From contig NZ_PEFL01000001.1 of assembly GCF_002754475.1 (NCBI RefSeq), positions 1,984,001 through 2,048,000 on the forward strand: 64,000 bases of DNA, in the 5' to 3' direction. Numbering within the stretch: position 1 is the first letter of the stretch; the number at the start of each line of letters is the position of its first letter. This DNA comes from Comamonas sp. 26 (GTDB taxonomy: Bacteria; Pseudomonadota; Gammaproteobacteria; Burkholderiales; Burkholderiaceae_C). A model generated the notes under the pieces. The model was not told where the DNA came from. It searched no databases and saw only the letters and a list, made by a program, of their open reading frames with translations. The translations under genes and the position numbers were made by a program. This document shows positions 24,569 to 33,289 of this stretch, one piece after another.

Positions 24569-25717
24569 TCAATGTCCCAAAACTGAGCGGGCAATGATGG
24601 TGCGCTGGATTTCGGAAGAGCCCTCGTAGATGCGCAAAATTCGGGCGTCGCGCACATAGCGCTCCAACGGCATCTCGCGGGTGTAGCCGTAGCCGCCGTG
24701 GATTTGCAGCGCTTCATCGGTCACAAAACCCACCATCTCGGAGGCGTAGAGCTTGGCCATGGCCGATTGCTGGCTGAAGGGCTGCCTTGCTTGGCGCAAG
24801 GCCAGGGCCTGCATGGTCAGGCCCCAGGCGGCTTCCAGCCGCAGCTTCATATCGGCCAGCTTGAACTGGATGGCCTGCTTGGTGGCCAGAGGTTCACCGC
24901 CAACAAGGCGCTGATTTGCCCATTCGGCAGCCTCCTTCAAGGCTGCCTCGGCAATCCCCAGCGAGGTGGCCGCCACATCTAGGCGGCTGTTGTCCAGCAC
25001 CTTCATGGCGATCTTGAACCCGCTGCCTTCGGCTCCCAGCCGGTTGGCGGCCGGTACGCGCACCCCTTCCAGAGAGACTTCAAAAGCATGACCGCCGCGT
25101 ATGCCCATCAGCTTCTCGGGCGAGGAAATCTGTATGCCCGGCAGATTGCGGGGCACGATGAAGGCACTGACGCCGCGCGCGCCGGCATCCATATCGGTCT
25201 TAGCAAACACGATCATGAAGGTGGCTTCGGCCGCATTGGAGATGAAATGCTTAACGCCTGTGAGCACGTATTCATCGCCATCGAGCACTGCTTTGGTGCG
25301 CATGTCGGCAGGATGGGAGCCGCCGCGCGGCTCGGTCAAGGCAAACGCAGCCAGCCATTCGCCGCTGGCGCAGCGCGGCAACCATTGCTGGTGCTGCTCG
25401 GCATTGCCGCCAATCAGCAAGGCGTCGGTGCCCAGGTAGTGGGCGCCGATCATCGAGGAGGTGGCCGCACAGGCGCGGGAAATGGCCACCAGCGACATCA
25501 ACATGGCCGTGGGCGTGACGCCCGGGCCGCCCAGGGATTCGGGCAGGTTCATGCCCATCACACCCAGTTGGGCCAGGCCGGGCACATGGCGGGTGGCAGA
25601 AAAGGCCTCCTCGTCCATGGCCTGGGCCACGGGCGCCAGGGTTTCCTGTGCAAAACGGTCCACGGCATCGGCAATGGCCTGGTCTTCTTCGGTGCTACCC
25701 AGTCGTAAAAAACTCAT
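24569..25717 (-). CDS. acyl-CoA dehydrogenase
   Basis: A 382-residue enzyme from ATG 25717 (MSFLRLGSTEEDQAIADAVDRFA). The three-domain fold is evident: an N-terminal helical domain, the FAD/substrate segment FALTEPRGGSHPADMRTKA (~125-145), the middle barrel and the C-terminal helices with LQIHGGYGYTREMPLERYVRDARILRIYEG, which holds the usual catalytic Glu (IYEG). It introduces an alpha,beta double bond into an acyl-CoA and passes electrons to ETF. It lies 44 bases downstream of a class III CoA-transferase gene, so the substrate is probably a CoA ester formed by that transferase. The chemical identity is unknown. Confidence 0.9.
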   Translation of the reverse strand: MSFLRLGSTEEDQAIADAVDRFAQETLAPVAQAMDEEAFSATRHVPGLAQLGVMGMNLPESLGGPGVTPTAMLMSLVAISRACAATSSMIGAHYLGTDALLIGGNAEQHQQWLPRCASGEWLAAFALTEPRGGSHPADMRTKAVLDGDEYVLTGVKHFISNAAEATFMIVFAKTDMDAGARGVSAFIVPRNLPGIQISSPEKLMGIRGGHAFEVSLEGVRVPAANRLGAEGSGFKIAMKVLDNSRLDVAATSLGIAEAALKEAAEWANQRLVGGEPLATKQAIQFKLADMKLRLEAAWGLTMQALALRQARQPFSQQSAMAKLYASEMVGFVTDEALQIHGGYGYTREMPLERYVRDARILRIYEGSSEIQRTIIARSVLGH

Positions 25718-25761
25718 ATTTTTCTCGCTATCCAAGGTGAGTAGATGGGGTTGGCTATCGT

Positions 25762-27003
25762 TCAGTGAGATTCGGCTTGGACAACATCCGTCGCCCCCAG
25801 TGCGCCGGCATTGCGCAAGGCGGCGATGGCCTCCTGGCTGCGGCCCAGCCAACTGCTGAGCAACAACTCCGTGTGCTCACCCAGGGCCGGAGCTCTTTCT
25901 GTGCGGTTGGGTGCACTACCTTTGAAATGAACGGGCTGGGTGGGCAAGCGCATGCCGGGCAGGCGCTCGTCTTCCACTTCACGTAACAAACCGCGCGCAT
26001 GTATTTGCGGAGACTCCAGCGCCTGCTCGATATTCCAGATCGGCGCCACGGGCACGCCTGCAGCATCCAGCGCTGCCACTACATCGGCCACGCCGTGCCG
26101 GCAGCTCCAGCCCTCCAGTGTGCTGCGTAGCTCGGGCTCATGGGCCGAGCGCGTCTCATCGGTGGCAAAGCGCGGGTCATCGACCAACTGCGGCAATTCC
26201 ATGGCCAGCACCGTGGCGTCGAACAATTTTTTATTGAGTACCGCCAAGGCAAAGTGCCCGTCGCGCGCCTTGTAAACCCCGAATGGCGCCGACAGCGGGT
26301 GACGATTCCCCACGCGCCTGGCTGGCTGGCCCGTGAACAGATAGCGGGATACCGAGGTCGCCAGAAAAGTCAGCGTGGTATCGAACATGGCCACGTCCAC
26401 ATGCTGGCCCTGGCCTGTGCGTTGTGCCTGCAGCAAGGCGGCCAGCGTGGCCCAAGAGGCAAACAGCCCCGCGACGACATCGCTGACGGCCTCCCCCACC
26501 AAGGTGGGAGCACCGTCGGGTTCGCCGGTCGCCTCCATCAGCCCGCTCATGGCCTGAACAATGATGTCGTAGGCGGGTCTATGGGCCAGCGGGCCGGTTT
26601 GTCCGAAGCCGGAAACGCTGACATACACCAGCTTGGGATTGAGGCTGCGCAGCTTCTCGGGGCCTATGCCCAGACGCTCCGCCACCCCGGGCCGGAAGTT
26701 CTCCACCACCACATCCACTTTCTGCGCCAGTTGCTGCACGATTTCGGCGGCCTGCGGATTCTTGAGGTCCAGCACCAGGCTTTGCTTGTTGCGGTTCATG
26801 ACGGTGAACAGCGCACTCTGGCCGTTCTTCATGGGCCCTATGGCGCGGTAGTCATCGCCCTGGGGCGGCTCCACCTTCACCACCTCGGCACCCAGATCTG
26901 CCAGCAGTGCCGTGGACATGGGGCCGGCCAGCACCCGGGTGAAATCCAGAATGCGTATGCCATCCAGAGGACGGGAGACGGAATTTTCAGCAGAGATGGA
27001 CAT
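25762..27003 (-). CDS. class III CoA-transferase (CaiB/BaiF family)
   Basis: A 413-residue protein with family hallmarks: LDGIRILDFTRVLAGPMSTALLADLGAEVVKVE (~13-45), VVVENFRPGVAERLGIG (~97-113) and the conserved active-site-region Asp in the motif MSGLMEATGEPDGAP and preceding YDIIVQAMSG. It moves CoA between carboxylic acids. Together with the following acyl-CoA dehydrogenase and divergent LysR gene, it forms a small acid-catabolism operon, perhaps for a dicarboxylate or branched acid. Start ATG 27003 is preceded by a conventional spacer. Confidence 0.9.
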   Translation of the reverse strand: MSISAENSVSRPLDGIRILDFTRVLAGPMSTALLADLGAEVVKVEPPQGDDYRAIGPMKNGQSALFTVMNRNKQSLVLDLKNPQAAEIVQQLAQKVDVVVENFRPGVAERLGIGPEKLRSLNPKLVYVSVSGFGQTGPLAHRPAYDIIVQAMSGLMEATGEPDGAPTLVGEAVSDVVAGLFASWATLAALLQAQRTGQGQHVDVAMFDTTLTFLATSVSRYLFTGQPARRVGNRHPLSAPFGVYKARDGHFALAVLNKKLFDATVLAMELPQLVDDPRFATDETRSAHEPELRSTLEGWSCRHGVADVVAALDAAGVPVAPIWNIEQALESPQIHARGLLREVEDERLPGMRLPTQPVHFKGSAPNRTERAPALGEHTELLLSSWLGRSQEAIAALRNAGALGATDVVQAESH

Positions 27004-27044
27004 GGGATTTACGTTGCTCGCCTGAGAAGATGCATCGATGCTGA

Positions 27045-27992
27045 GTGAATCGTGAATTAAAGGAAAATATTCATTTCATATTTTCTGAATTCAAAAAATT
27101 GATTCACATCAACCTGCGCCAACTCGAGTATTTCGTCGCCGCAGCGCGCCATGGCAGCACGGCCAAGGCGGCCCAGGCCATCAACGTCTCGCAACCTTCG
27201 GTATCCAAGGCGGTAGCCGATCTTGAGACTCATTGGGGTGAGGCACTTTTCGTCCGGCGGCATGGCAAAGGCCTGGATCTGACGGCCGCAGGACTGGCCA
27301 GAAGCCGCGAGGCGCTGGCCTTGCTGGAGGCTGCGGAGAAACTGCAGGAGCGCCGCAGCCAGAACCTGTCCGGTGTTTTGCGCCTGGGCTTTCTCAGCAC
27401 CCTAGGCGCGCTATGGATTCCGCAGATCCTGTCGCAAATGCAAAAGCGCTACCCGGAGATCACGCTGGAACTCATAGAAGGCGATATCGAGTCGCTGACC
27501 CGGCAGGTGGAGCGCGGGGAGATCCATGCCGCGCTTCAGTACGAGCTGGGCTTGTCAAGGCCCAGAATCACCACGCATCCGGTGGCGGCCCTGGCGCCCT
27601 ATGTACTCCTGCCGACCCGGCACGCGCTGGCATCGGCTACCAGCGTGAGTCTGGCGCAGCTGGCCCAATCGCCTGTGCTGCTGATCAAGCTGCCGCAAAG
27701 CCGGGAGTATTTTCTATCCTTGTTTCGCGAGGCCGGCGTCACACCTACCGTCGTCTATGAGTTCTCTTCCATCGAGCTGCTGCGCTCCATGGTGGCCAAC
27801 GGCCATGGCGTCAGCATCTTGACTACGCGCCCCACGGTGGACAGAACGCACGATGGCAAGCGTCTGGTGTGCAAGCGCATCAAGGGCAAAGTCGCCAAGC
27901 AGGCGATTGTGCTGTCCGTGCCCAGCAGCAATGCCTCTTCCTTGATTGCACCATTTCTGAGCGTTGCCAAAAGCGTTATTGCACCACCGTAG
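27045..27992 (+). CDS. LysR-family regulator of CoA-transferase/dehydrogenase operon
   Basis: A 315-residue LysR regulator. Winged HTH INLRQLEYFVAAARHGSTAKAAQAINVSQPSVSKAVADLE is followed by a full effector domain. The start is uncertain: GTG 27045 gives an N-terminal extension of ~18 residues compared with typical family members, and TTG 27099 would give the canonical start. It diverges from the CaiB gene with a 41-bp gap and is its likely regulator. Confidence 0.82.
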   Translation: MNRELKENIHFIFSEFKKLIHINLRQLEYFVAAARHGSTAKAAQAINVSQPSVSKAVADLETHWGEALFVRRHGKGLDLTAAGLARSREALALLEAAEKLQERRSQNLSGVLRLGFLSTLGALWIPQILSQMQKRYPEITLELIEGDIESLTRQVERGEIHAALQYELGLSRPRITTHPVAALAPYVLLPTRHALASATSVSLAQLAQSPVLLIKLPQSREYFLSLFREAGVTPTVVYEFSSIELLRSMVANGHGVSILTTRPTVDRTHDGKRLVCKRIKGKVAKQAIVLSVPSSNASSLIAPFLSVAKSVIAPP

Positions 27993-28085
27993 CGCCTGGT
28001 TTGCCCATTTCCCTCCCTCCTCACGCATGCAAGCTGGCATGCGGTTTGCAACAAGCTCGGGGGTCAGTCTGATTTCGGGTAAGCC

Positions 28086-28098
28086 TGTATATACAAGC
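28086..28098. promoter_or_regulatory. HutC-type operator before ABC transporter operon
   Basis: CTGTATATACAAG, a near-palindrome centred on TGTATATACA (28087-28096), 100 bases upstream of the binding-protein gene. The same core precedes hutH, so HutC regulation of the importer is inferred. Confidence 0.65.
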
Positions 28099-28197
28099 CT
28101 GATCAACAAAAACACACTTTGCCGTCCGCGCTGCCGCTCTGGCAGCAAAGCCGGAGCTACCAACCTTGCTGAACTCGCATTGACCGAGGAGGGTCAT

Positions 28198-29175
28198 ATG
28201 ACACCGACACACACCACCCGTCGCTTCCCCATCTGGCAGTGGGCTCTGGCCGCCGCCTGTCTGGCAACCGGCGCTCAGCAAGCCACAGCGCAGGAAACCA
28301 AGATCGTCCTGGGCATGTCCGGCTGGACAGGCTTTGCACCTTTGACCCTGGCCGACAAGGCCGGCATCTTCAAGAAGAACGGGCTCAATGTCGAGCTGAA
28401 GATGATCCCGCAAAAGGACCGCCATCTGGCGCTGGCATCGGGTGCCGTGCAATGCGCAGCCACCACCATCGAGACCCATGTGGCGTGGAATACCAATGGC
28501 GTGCCCATTGTGCAGATCTTCCAGATGGACAAGTCCTACGGTGCCGACGGCATCGCCGTGCGCAACGACGTCAAGAGCTTCGCCGACCTCAAGGGCAAGA
28601 CGATTGCCGTCAGCGCCCCTGGCACCGCCCCCTATTTCGGTCTGGCCTGGATGCTGAACAAGAACGGCATGACCATGAAGGACGTGAAAACCGTGTCGCT
28701 GGAGCCTCAGCCAGCCGCCCAGTCGTTTGTCTCCGGCCAGAACGATGCGGCCATGACGTACGAGCCCTATCTGTCCACGGTGCGTGCCAACCCGGCAGCC
28801 GGCAAGATTCTGGCTACCACCATCGACTACCCCATGGTGATGGATACCGTGGGCTGCGACCCCAAATGGCTCAAGGCCAATACCGCTGCCGCCAAGGCGC
28901 TGACCCAGTCCTACTTTGACGCCGTGGCCATGATCCAGGCCGAAAAGGAAAAAAGCTACGAAATCATGGGTACTGCCGTCAAGCAAAGCGGCGAACAGTT
29001 CGGCAAGTCGGCCGCCTTCCTCAAATGGTCGGACAAGGAAGCCAACCAGAAATTCTTTGCCAATGATCTGCTGCCCTTCATGAAGGAAGCGGCCGTCATT
29101 CTCAAGGAAGCCGGCGTGATTCGCAGCATGCCCGAGAACTACAACGTCATGTACGAAAACAGCTTCATCAAGTAA
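28198..29175 (+). CDS. ABC transporter substrate-binding protein (NMT1/TauA type), hut-linked
   Basis: A 325-residue protein from ATG 28198, with an excellent ribosome site GAGGAGG. It has a signal peptide ending ATAQETK (~30-36), then an NMT1/SsuA-like periplasmic binding fold (KIVLGMSGWTGFAPLTLADKAGIFKKNGL). This fold usually binds small aromatic, sulfonate or pyrimidine-type ligands. Followed by permease and ATPase genes and then hutC, with a HutC-like operator upstream, it probably delivers histidine, urocanate or a related imidazole. The ligand is inferred from context only. Confidence 0.88.
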   Translation: MTPTHTTRRFPIWQWALAAACLATGAQQATAQETKIVLGMSGWTGFAPLTLADKAGIFKKNGLNVELKMIPQKDRHLALASGAVQCAATTIETHVAWNTNGVPIVQIFQMDKSYGADGIAVRNDVKSFADLKGKTIAVSAPGTAPYFGLAWMLNKNGMTMKDVKTVSLEPQPAAQSFVSGQNDAAMTYEPYLSTVRANPAAGKILATTIDYPMVMDTVGCDPKWLKANTAAAKALTQSYFDAVAMIQAEKEKSYEIMGTAVKQSGEQFGKSAAFLKWSDKEANQKFFANDLLPFMKEAAVILKEAGVIRSMPENYNVMYENSFIK

Positions 29176-29193
29176 GCGAGCAAGAGGTTGCAC

Positions 29194-30078
29194 ATGAACG
29201 CGGTATCTTCTTCTGCCCCCTCTGCACCGGCCACGCCTCAGGGCGTGTCAACTTCGCTGCAGTCTCCGGTGCAACCTTCCTTCAAGCCGGTGCGCAGACG
29301 CTATATGGCTCCGCTGGAGCCGGTCAGCCACAGAGCCAAATGGCTGCTGGGCATAGGTTTTTTCGTTTTCTTCGTCATGGTCTGGTCTGCCGTGACCTTT
29401 GGCGGCATGGTGTCGCCGACCTTCCTGGCCAGCCCGCTGACCATGATGCGCGAAGGCATTCTGCTGTTCACCGAGTTCAACTTTCTGCACGACATAGGCA
29501 TGACGGTATGGCGCGTCATGGCCGGCTTTATTCTGGCGTCTGCCGTCGCCGTGCCCTTAGGCATTGCCATGGGCGCGTGGAAGCCGGTGGAAGCGTTCTT
29601 TGAGCCCTTTGTCTCTTTTTGCCGCTACCTGCCGGCCTCGGCCTTCATTCCCCTCTTGATCCTCTGGGCCGGTGTGGGCGAAACCCAGAAGCTGCTGGTG
29701 ATCTTCATAGGCTCGGTCTTCCAGATCACGCTGATGGTTGCCGTCACCGTGGGCGGTGCCCGCAAGGACCTGGTGGAGGCCGCCTATACCCTGGGCGCCA
29801 GCAATACCGGCATTGTTCGCCGCGTGCTCATTCCCGGCGCCGCACCGGGCATCGCCGAAACGCTGAGACTAGTGCTGGGCTGGGCCTGGACCTATGTCAT
29901 CGTGGCCGAGCTGATCGGCTCCTCATCCGGCATCGGCCACATGATTACCGACAGCCAGGCACTGCTCAATACCGGCCAGATCATCTTCGGCATCATCGTG
30001 ATCGGTCTGATCGGCCTGGTCTCCGATTTCATCTTCAAGACCGTCAACCGTCGCATGTTCGAATGGAGCACACTGTAA
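29194..30078 (+). CDS. ABC transporter permease (TauC/SsuC type)
   Basis: A 294-residue protein from ATG 29194 (AAGAGG upstream); an in-frame TTG lies at 29188. About six membrane helices begin at WLLGIGFFVFFVMVW (~50). The inner-membrane permease EAA loop is seen as EAAYTLGASNTGIVRRVLIPGAAPGI (~192-217), which docks the ATPase. The Pro/Ser-rich first 45 residues are cytoplasmic. It is the middle gene of a three-gene importer; its stop overlaps the ATPase start (TAATG). Confidence 0.9.
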   Translation: MNAVSSSAPSAPATPQGVSTSLQSPVQPSFKPVRRRYMAPLEPVSHRAKWLLGIGFFVFFVMVWSAVTFGGMVSPTFLASPLTMMREGILLFTEFNFLHDIGMTVWRVMAGFILASAVAVPLGIAMGAWKPVEAFFEPFVSFCRYLPASAFIPLLILWAGVGETQKLLVIFIGSVFQITLMVAVTVGGARKDLVEAAYTLGASNTGIVRRVLIPGAAPGIAETLRLVLGWAWTYVIVAELIGSSSGIGHMITDSQALLNTGQIIFGIIVIGLIGLVSDFIFKTVNRRMFEWSTL

Positions 30079-30857
30079 TGAATCTGCTGTCCATTCAAGG
30101 TGTTTCTCGCACCTTCACCAGCCACAAAGGCACGAGCACCCAGGCCTTGCTGCCTGTGGATTTCGAGGTCAAGGAAAACGACTTCGTCACCATCCTCGGC
30201 CCATCGGGCTGCGGAAAATCCACCATGCTGCGCATTGCTGCAGGCCTGGATTTTCCGACCACTGGCCAGGTGCTGCTGGACGGCAAGGTGGTGGACGGCC
30301 CCGGCGCCGACCGCGGCATGGTGTTCCAGAGCTACACGCTTTTCCCCTGGCTTACCGTGGCTCAGAACATTCGCTTTGGTCTGCGTGAAAAAGGAGTCAG
30401 CGAGGCGCTGCAAAAAGAACGCAGCGATTACTTCATCGCCAAGGTGGGGCTGAGAGGTTTCGAAAACCACTATCCCAAGCAGTTGTCGGGCGGCATGCAG
30501 CAGCGCACCGCCATTGCGCGGGCGCTGGCCAACGACCCCAAGATTTTGCTGATGGACGAGCCTTTTGGCGCATTGGACAACCAGACGCGCGTGCTGATGC
30601 AAGAGCTGCTGTTGGGTATCTGGGAAGCCGAGCGCAAAACCGTGATGTTCGTGACCCACGATATCGACGAAGCCATTTTCATGGCCAATCGGGTGGCGGT
30701 TTTCAGCGCTCGCCCCGGTCGCATCAAGGCCGATATTCCGGTCAACCTGCCGCATCCCCGGCACTACACCGTCAAGACTTCACCGGAGTTCATGGAACTC
30801 AAGGCTAGGCTGACGGAAGAAATTCGGGCCGAGGCTCTGGCCGCTGCTGCACACTGA
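30078..30857 (+). CDS. ABC transporter ATP-binding protein (TauB/SsuB type)
   Basis: A 259-residue ATPase from ATG 30078, overlapping the permease stop. Walker A GPSGCGKST (~41-49), Q-loop VFQSYTLFPWL, signature LSGGMQQR, Walker B ILLMDEPFGALD and the switch His in FVTHDIDEA are all intact. It energises the importer formed with the two upstream genes. hutC follows after 26 bases and may share the transcript. Confidence 0.93.
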   Translation: MNLLSIQGVSRTFTSHKGTSTQALLPVDFEVKENDFVTILGPSGCGKSTMLRIAAGLDFPTTGQVLLDGKVVDGPGADRGMVFQSYTLFPWLTVAQNIRFGLREKGVSEALQKERSDYFIAKVGLRGFENHYPKQLSGGMQQRTAIARALANDPKILLMDEPFGALDNQTRVLMQELLLGIWEAERKTVMFVTHDIDEAIFMANRVAVFSARPGRIKADIPVNLPHPRHYTVKTSPEFMELKARLTEEIRAEALAAAAH

Positions 30858-30883
30858 GGGCTGTTGCAGAATTTTCCATCGCC

Positions 30884-31654
30884 ATGAACTCCCAAGCCGC
30901 CCTCTCCCGCAGCACAGTCAGGCCAGCCCGTGACGTGCCCCTCGCTCTGTACCAGCAGGTCAAGGAGCATGTGCTGCGCAAGATCAGCGACGGCTCGTTG
31001 GCGGCGGGCGAACGCATTCCCTCGGAGCAGGAACTGGTGCAGCAATTTGGCGTGGCGCGCATGACGGCCAACCGCGCCCTGCGCGAGCTGGCCGAACAAG
31101 GCGTCATCGTGCGCGTGGCTGGCGTGGGCTCGTTTGTGGCCGAAGAAAAGCCGCAATCCACATTGCTGCGAATTGCCAATATCGGCGAAGAAATCGCGCA
31201 ACGCGGCCACGACCACCGCTTTGAGCTCATTAGCATGAACCGCGAATCGGCCTCCCTGGAGGTCGCTGCCGCCCTGGACTTGAGCGTGGGCGCCTCGGTG
31301 TTTCATCTGCAAGGCGTGCACTTCGAGAACGAGGTCCCGGTTCAACTCGAGGATCGCTACGTCAATCCACGCCTGGTGCCGGATTTCATGAACCAGGATT
31401 TTTCGGCAGTTCAGCCCTCGGTCTATCTGGTGCGCAATGTGCAGTACGACCAGATTGAACATGTGGTCGATGCCATGCTGCCCACGGCCGAGCAAGCGCA
31501 GTGGCTGCAGATGTCGGCCGATCAACCCTGCCTGATGCTGACACGCCGCACATGGCTGCGTGGCACTCCGATTACCTGGGTGCATTGCGTGCATCCGGGC
31601 ATGCGCTACCGACTCGGTAGCCGGTTCCGCACGGATTCCGTTCACGGCGGCTAA
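30884..31654 (+). CDS. hutC: HutC histidine utilisation repressor (copy 1)
   Basis: A 256-residue GntR/HutC-family regulator: winged helix LYQQVKEHVLRKISDGSLAAGERIPSEQELVQQFGVARMTANRAL (~22-66) and a UTRA ligand-binding domain (~95-250) with PVQLEDRYVNPRLVPDFMNQDF, the HutC-typical segment. In other bacteria urocanate releases HutC from hut operators. It lies between the ABC importer and hutH. TGTATATACA-type operators precede both, so it probably represses both. A second HutC is encoded at 36.4 kb. Confidence 0.92.
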   Translation: MNSQAALSRSTVRPARDVPLALYQQVKEHVLRKISDGSLAAGERIPSEQELVQQFGVARMTANRALRELAEQGVIVRVAGVGSFVAEEKPQSTLLRIANIGEEIAQRGHDHRFELISMNRESASLEVAAALDLSVGASVFHLQGVHFENEVPVQLEDRYVNPRLVPDFMNQDFSAVQPSVYLVRNVQYDQIEHVVDAMLPTAEQAQWLQMSADQPCLMLTRRTWLRGTPITWVHCVHPGMRYRLGSRFRTDSVHGG

Positions 31655-31689
31655 GGCCGCGCGGCCTTAGATCCTTGCGGATGTTTTTT
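31651..31689 (+). terminator. palindrome and terminator between hutC and hutH
   Basis: A perfect 20-base palindrome CTAAGGCCGCGCGGCCTTAG (31651-31670) overlaps the hutC stop codon. Next to it ATCC-TTGC-GGAT (31671-31682) precedes GTTTTTT. Transcription of hutC is probably stopped here, and hutH starts from its own operator-controlled promoter. Confidence 0.6.
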
Positions 31690-31701
31690 GCTTGTCTTCA
31701 A

Positions 31702-31713
31702 CTGTATATACAG
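31702..31713. promoter_or_regulatory. HutC-type operator at hutH ribosome site
   Basis: A perfect palindrome CTGTATATACAG ends nine bases before the hutH ATG and overlaps the AGG of the probable ribosome site. Bound repressor would block the start region of the mRNA template. Confidence 0.75.
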
Positions 31714-31721
31714 GTATAGCC

Positions 31722-33275
31722 ATGAACACCACCAACCCACGCTTCTCGGCCTCTCTGGAACTGCAACCCGGCCAGGTCACGCTGACCCAGCTGCGCGCCA
31801 TTCAAGACGGTGGCCTGAAGCTGAGCATGGCCTCATCGGCCTATGCAGACATGCGGGCAGCACAGGCCCATGTGCAGCACATTGTGGATGAAGACCAGGT
31901 GGTGTACGGCATCAACACCGGCTTCGGCAAGCTGGCGTCGACCAAGATCGCGCACGATCGCCTGGCCGAGCTACAGCGCAATCTCGTGCTGTCGCACAGC
32001 GTGGGCACGGGCGAGCCTCTGCCCGACCCTGTGGTGCGCCTAGTTCTGGCCACCAAGGCTGTAAGCCTGGCACGCGGGCATTCTGGCGTGCGCCCCGAGC
32101 TGGTAGATGCCCTGCTGGCACTGGCCAACGCCGATGCGCTGCCGGTGATTCCCTCCAAGGGTTCGGTGGGAGCTTCCGGCGATCTGGCACCGCTGTCGCA
32201 CCTGGCCTGCGTGCTGATAGGCGAAGGCCAGGCCAAAGTCAACGGCGTGACGGTATCGGGCCATGAAGCCATGCTGTATGTGGGTTTCAAGCCCTTTGTA
32301 CTGGGCCCTAAAGAGGGTCTGGCACTGCTCAACGGCACCCAGGTTTCCACCGCACTGGCTTTGTCCGGCCTGTTCCAGACCGAGAGCGTGCTGGCCGCCG
32401 GCCTGGTCGCCGGTTGCCTGACCCTGGAAGCGATTCAGGGTTCGGTCAAACCCTTCGATGCGCGCATCCACGCCGCCCGCGGGCAACTGGGGCAAATCGC
32501 AGTTGCTGCCGCCGTGCGCGAGCTGCTCGACGGCAGCGCCATCGATCCTTCCCACCCCAACTGCGGCCGCGTGCAAGACCCCTACTCCATACGCTGCGTA
32601 CCCCAGGTCATGGGCGCCTGCCTGGACAACCTCAGCCATGCCGCGCGCGTGCTGGTCATAGAGGCCAATGCCGCTTCGGACAACCCGCTGGTCTTCGACA
32701 ACGGCGATGTGATCTCGGGCGGCAACTTCCACGCCGAACCCGTGGCATTTGCGGCCGACATCATTGCCCTGGCACTGGCAGAGATCGGTGCGATTTCCGA
32801 ACGCCGCATGGCCTTGCTGCTCGATACCGGGCTGTCGCGCCTGCCCGCCTTCCTCATCGAGGACAGCGGCGTCAACTCGGGCTTCATGATCGCCCAGGTG
32901 ACGGCAGCTGCCCTGGCGGCTGAGAACCAGTGCCTCGCCCACCCCAGCAGCGTGACCAGCCTGCCCACTTCCGCCAACCAGGAAGACCATGTCTCCATGG
33001 CCACCTATGGGGCGCGTCGCCTGGGCGAAATGGCCAGGAACACGGCCGTCATCGTGGGCGTTGAAGCCATGGCCGCAGCACAGGGTATGGACTTTGATCG
33101 CCGCCTCAAAAGCTCGGCGCTGATCGAGGCGCAATATGCACTGATCCGCAGCCAGGTGGCCTATCTGGAAAAAGACCGTTTTCTGGCTCCCGATATCGAA
33201 AGCATGCGCCTGTGGGCTTTGAATACCGCATGGCCCGCAGCGCTGCAGAACATTCTGCCCAGCAGCGCACTTTAA
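31722..33275 (+). CDS. hutH: histidine ammonia-lyase
   Basis: Converts L-histidine to trans-urocanate and ammonia, the first step of the Hut pathway. The product is 517 residues from ATG 31722, in line with ~510 for the family; an in-frame TTG at 31692 would start inside the operator and is rejected. The MIO cofactor triad Ala151-Ser152-Gly153 is in GSVGASGDLAPLSHLACVL. Other landmarks are YGINTGFGKLA (~63-73) and QDPYSIRCVPQVMGA (~284-298). The rest of the pathway is encoded 5.5-14 kb to the right, separated by the Rieske oxygenase genes. Confidence 0.95.
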   Translation: MNTTNPRFSASLELQPGQVTLTQLRAIQDGGLKLSMASSAYADMRAAQAHVQHIVDEDQVVYGINTGFGKLASTKIAHDRLAELQRNLVLSHSVGTGEPLPDPVVRLVLATKAVSLARGHSGVRPELVDALLALANADALPVIPSKGSVGASGDLAPLSHLACVLIGEGQAKVNGVTVSGHEAMLYVGFKPFVLGPKEGLALLNGTQVSTALALSGLFQTESVLAAGLVAGCLTLEAIQGSVKPFDARIHAARGQLGQIAVAAAVRELLDGSAIDPSHPNCGRVQDPYSIRCVPQVMGACLDNLSHAARVLVIEANAASDNPLVFDNGDVISGGNFHAEPVAFAADIIALALAEIGAISERRMALLLDTGLSRLPAFLIEDSGVNSGFMIAQVTAAALAAENQCLAHPSSVTSLPTSANQEDHVSMATYGARRLGEMARNTAVIVGVEAMAAAQGMDFDRRLKSSALIEAQYALIRSQVAYLEKDRFLAPDIESMRLWALNTAWPAALQNILPSSAL

Positions 33276-33289
33276 GCGGTGTCCGTGGC

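Noticed and set aside
31651..31721. Riboswitch in the hutH leader
   Set aside because: The structure is explained by the end-of-hutC palindrome, a short terminator and the HutC-type operator; no known riboswitch core is seen.
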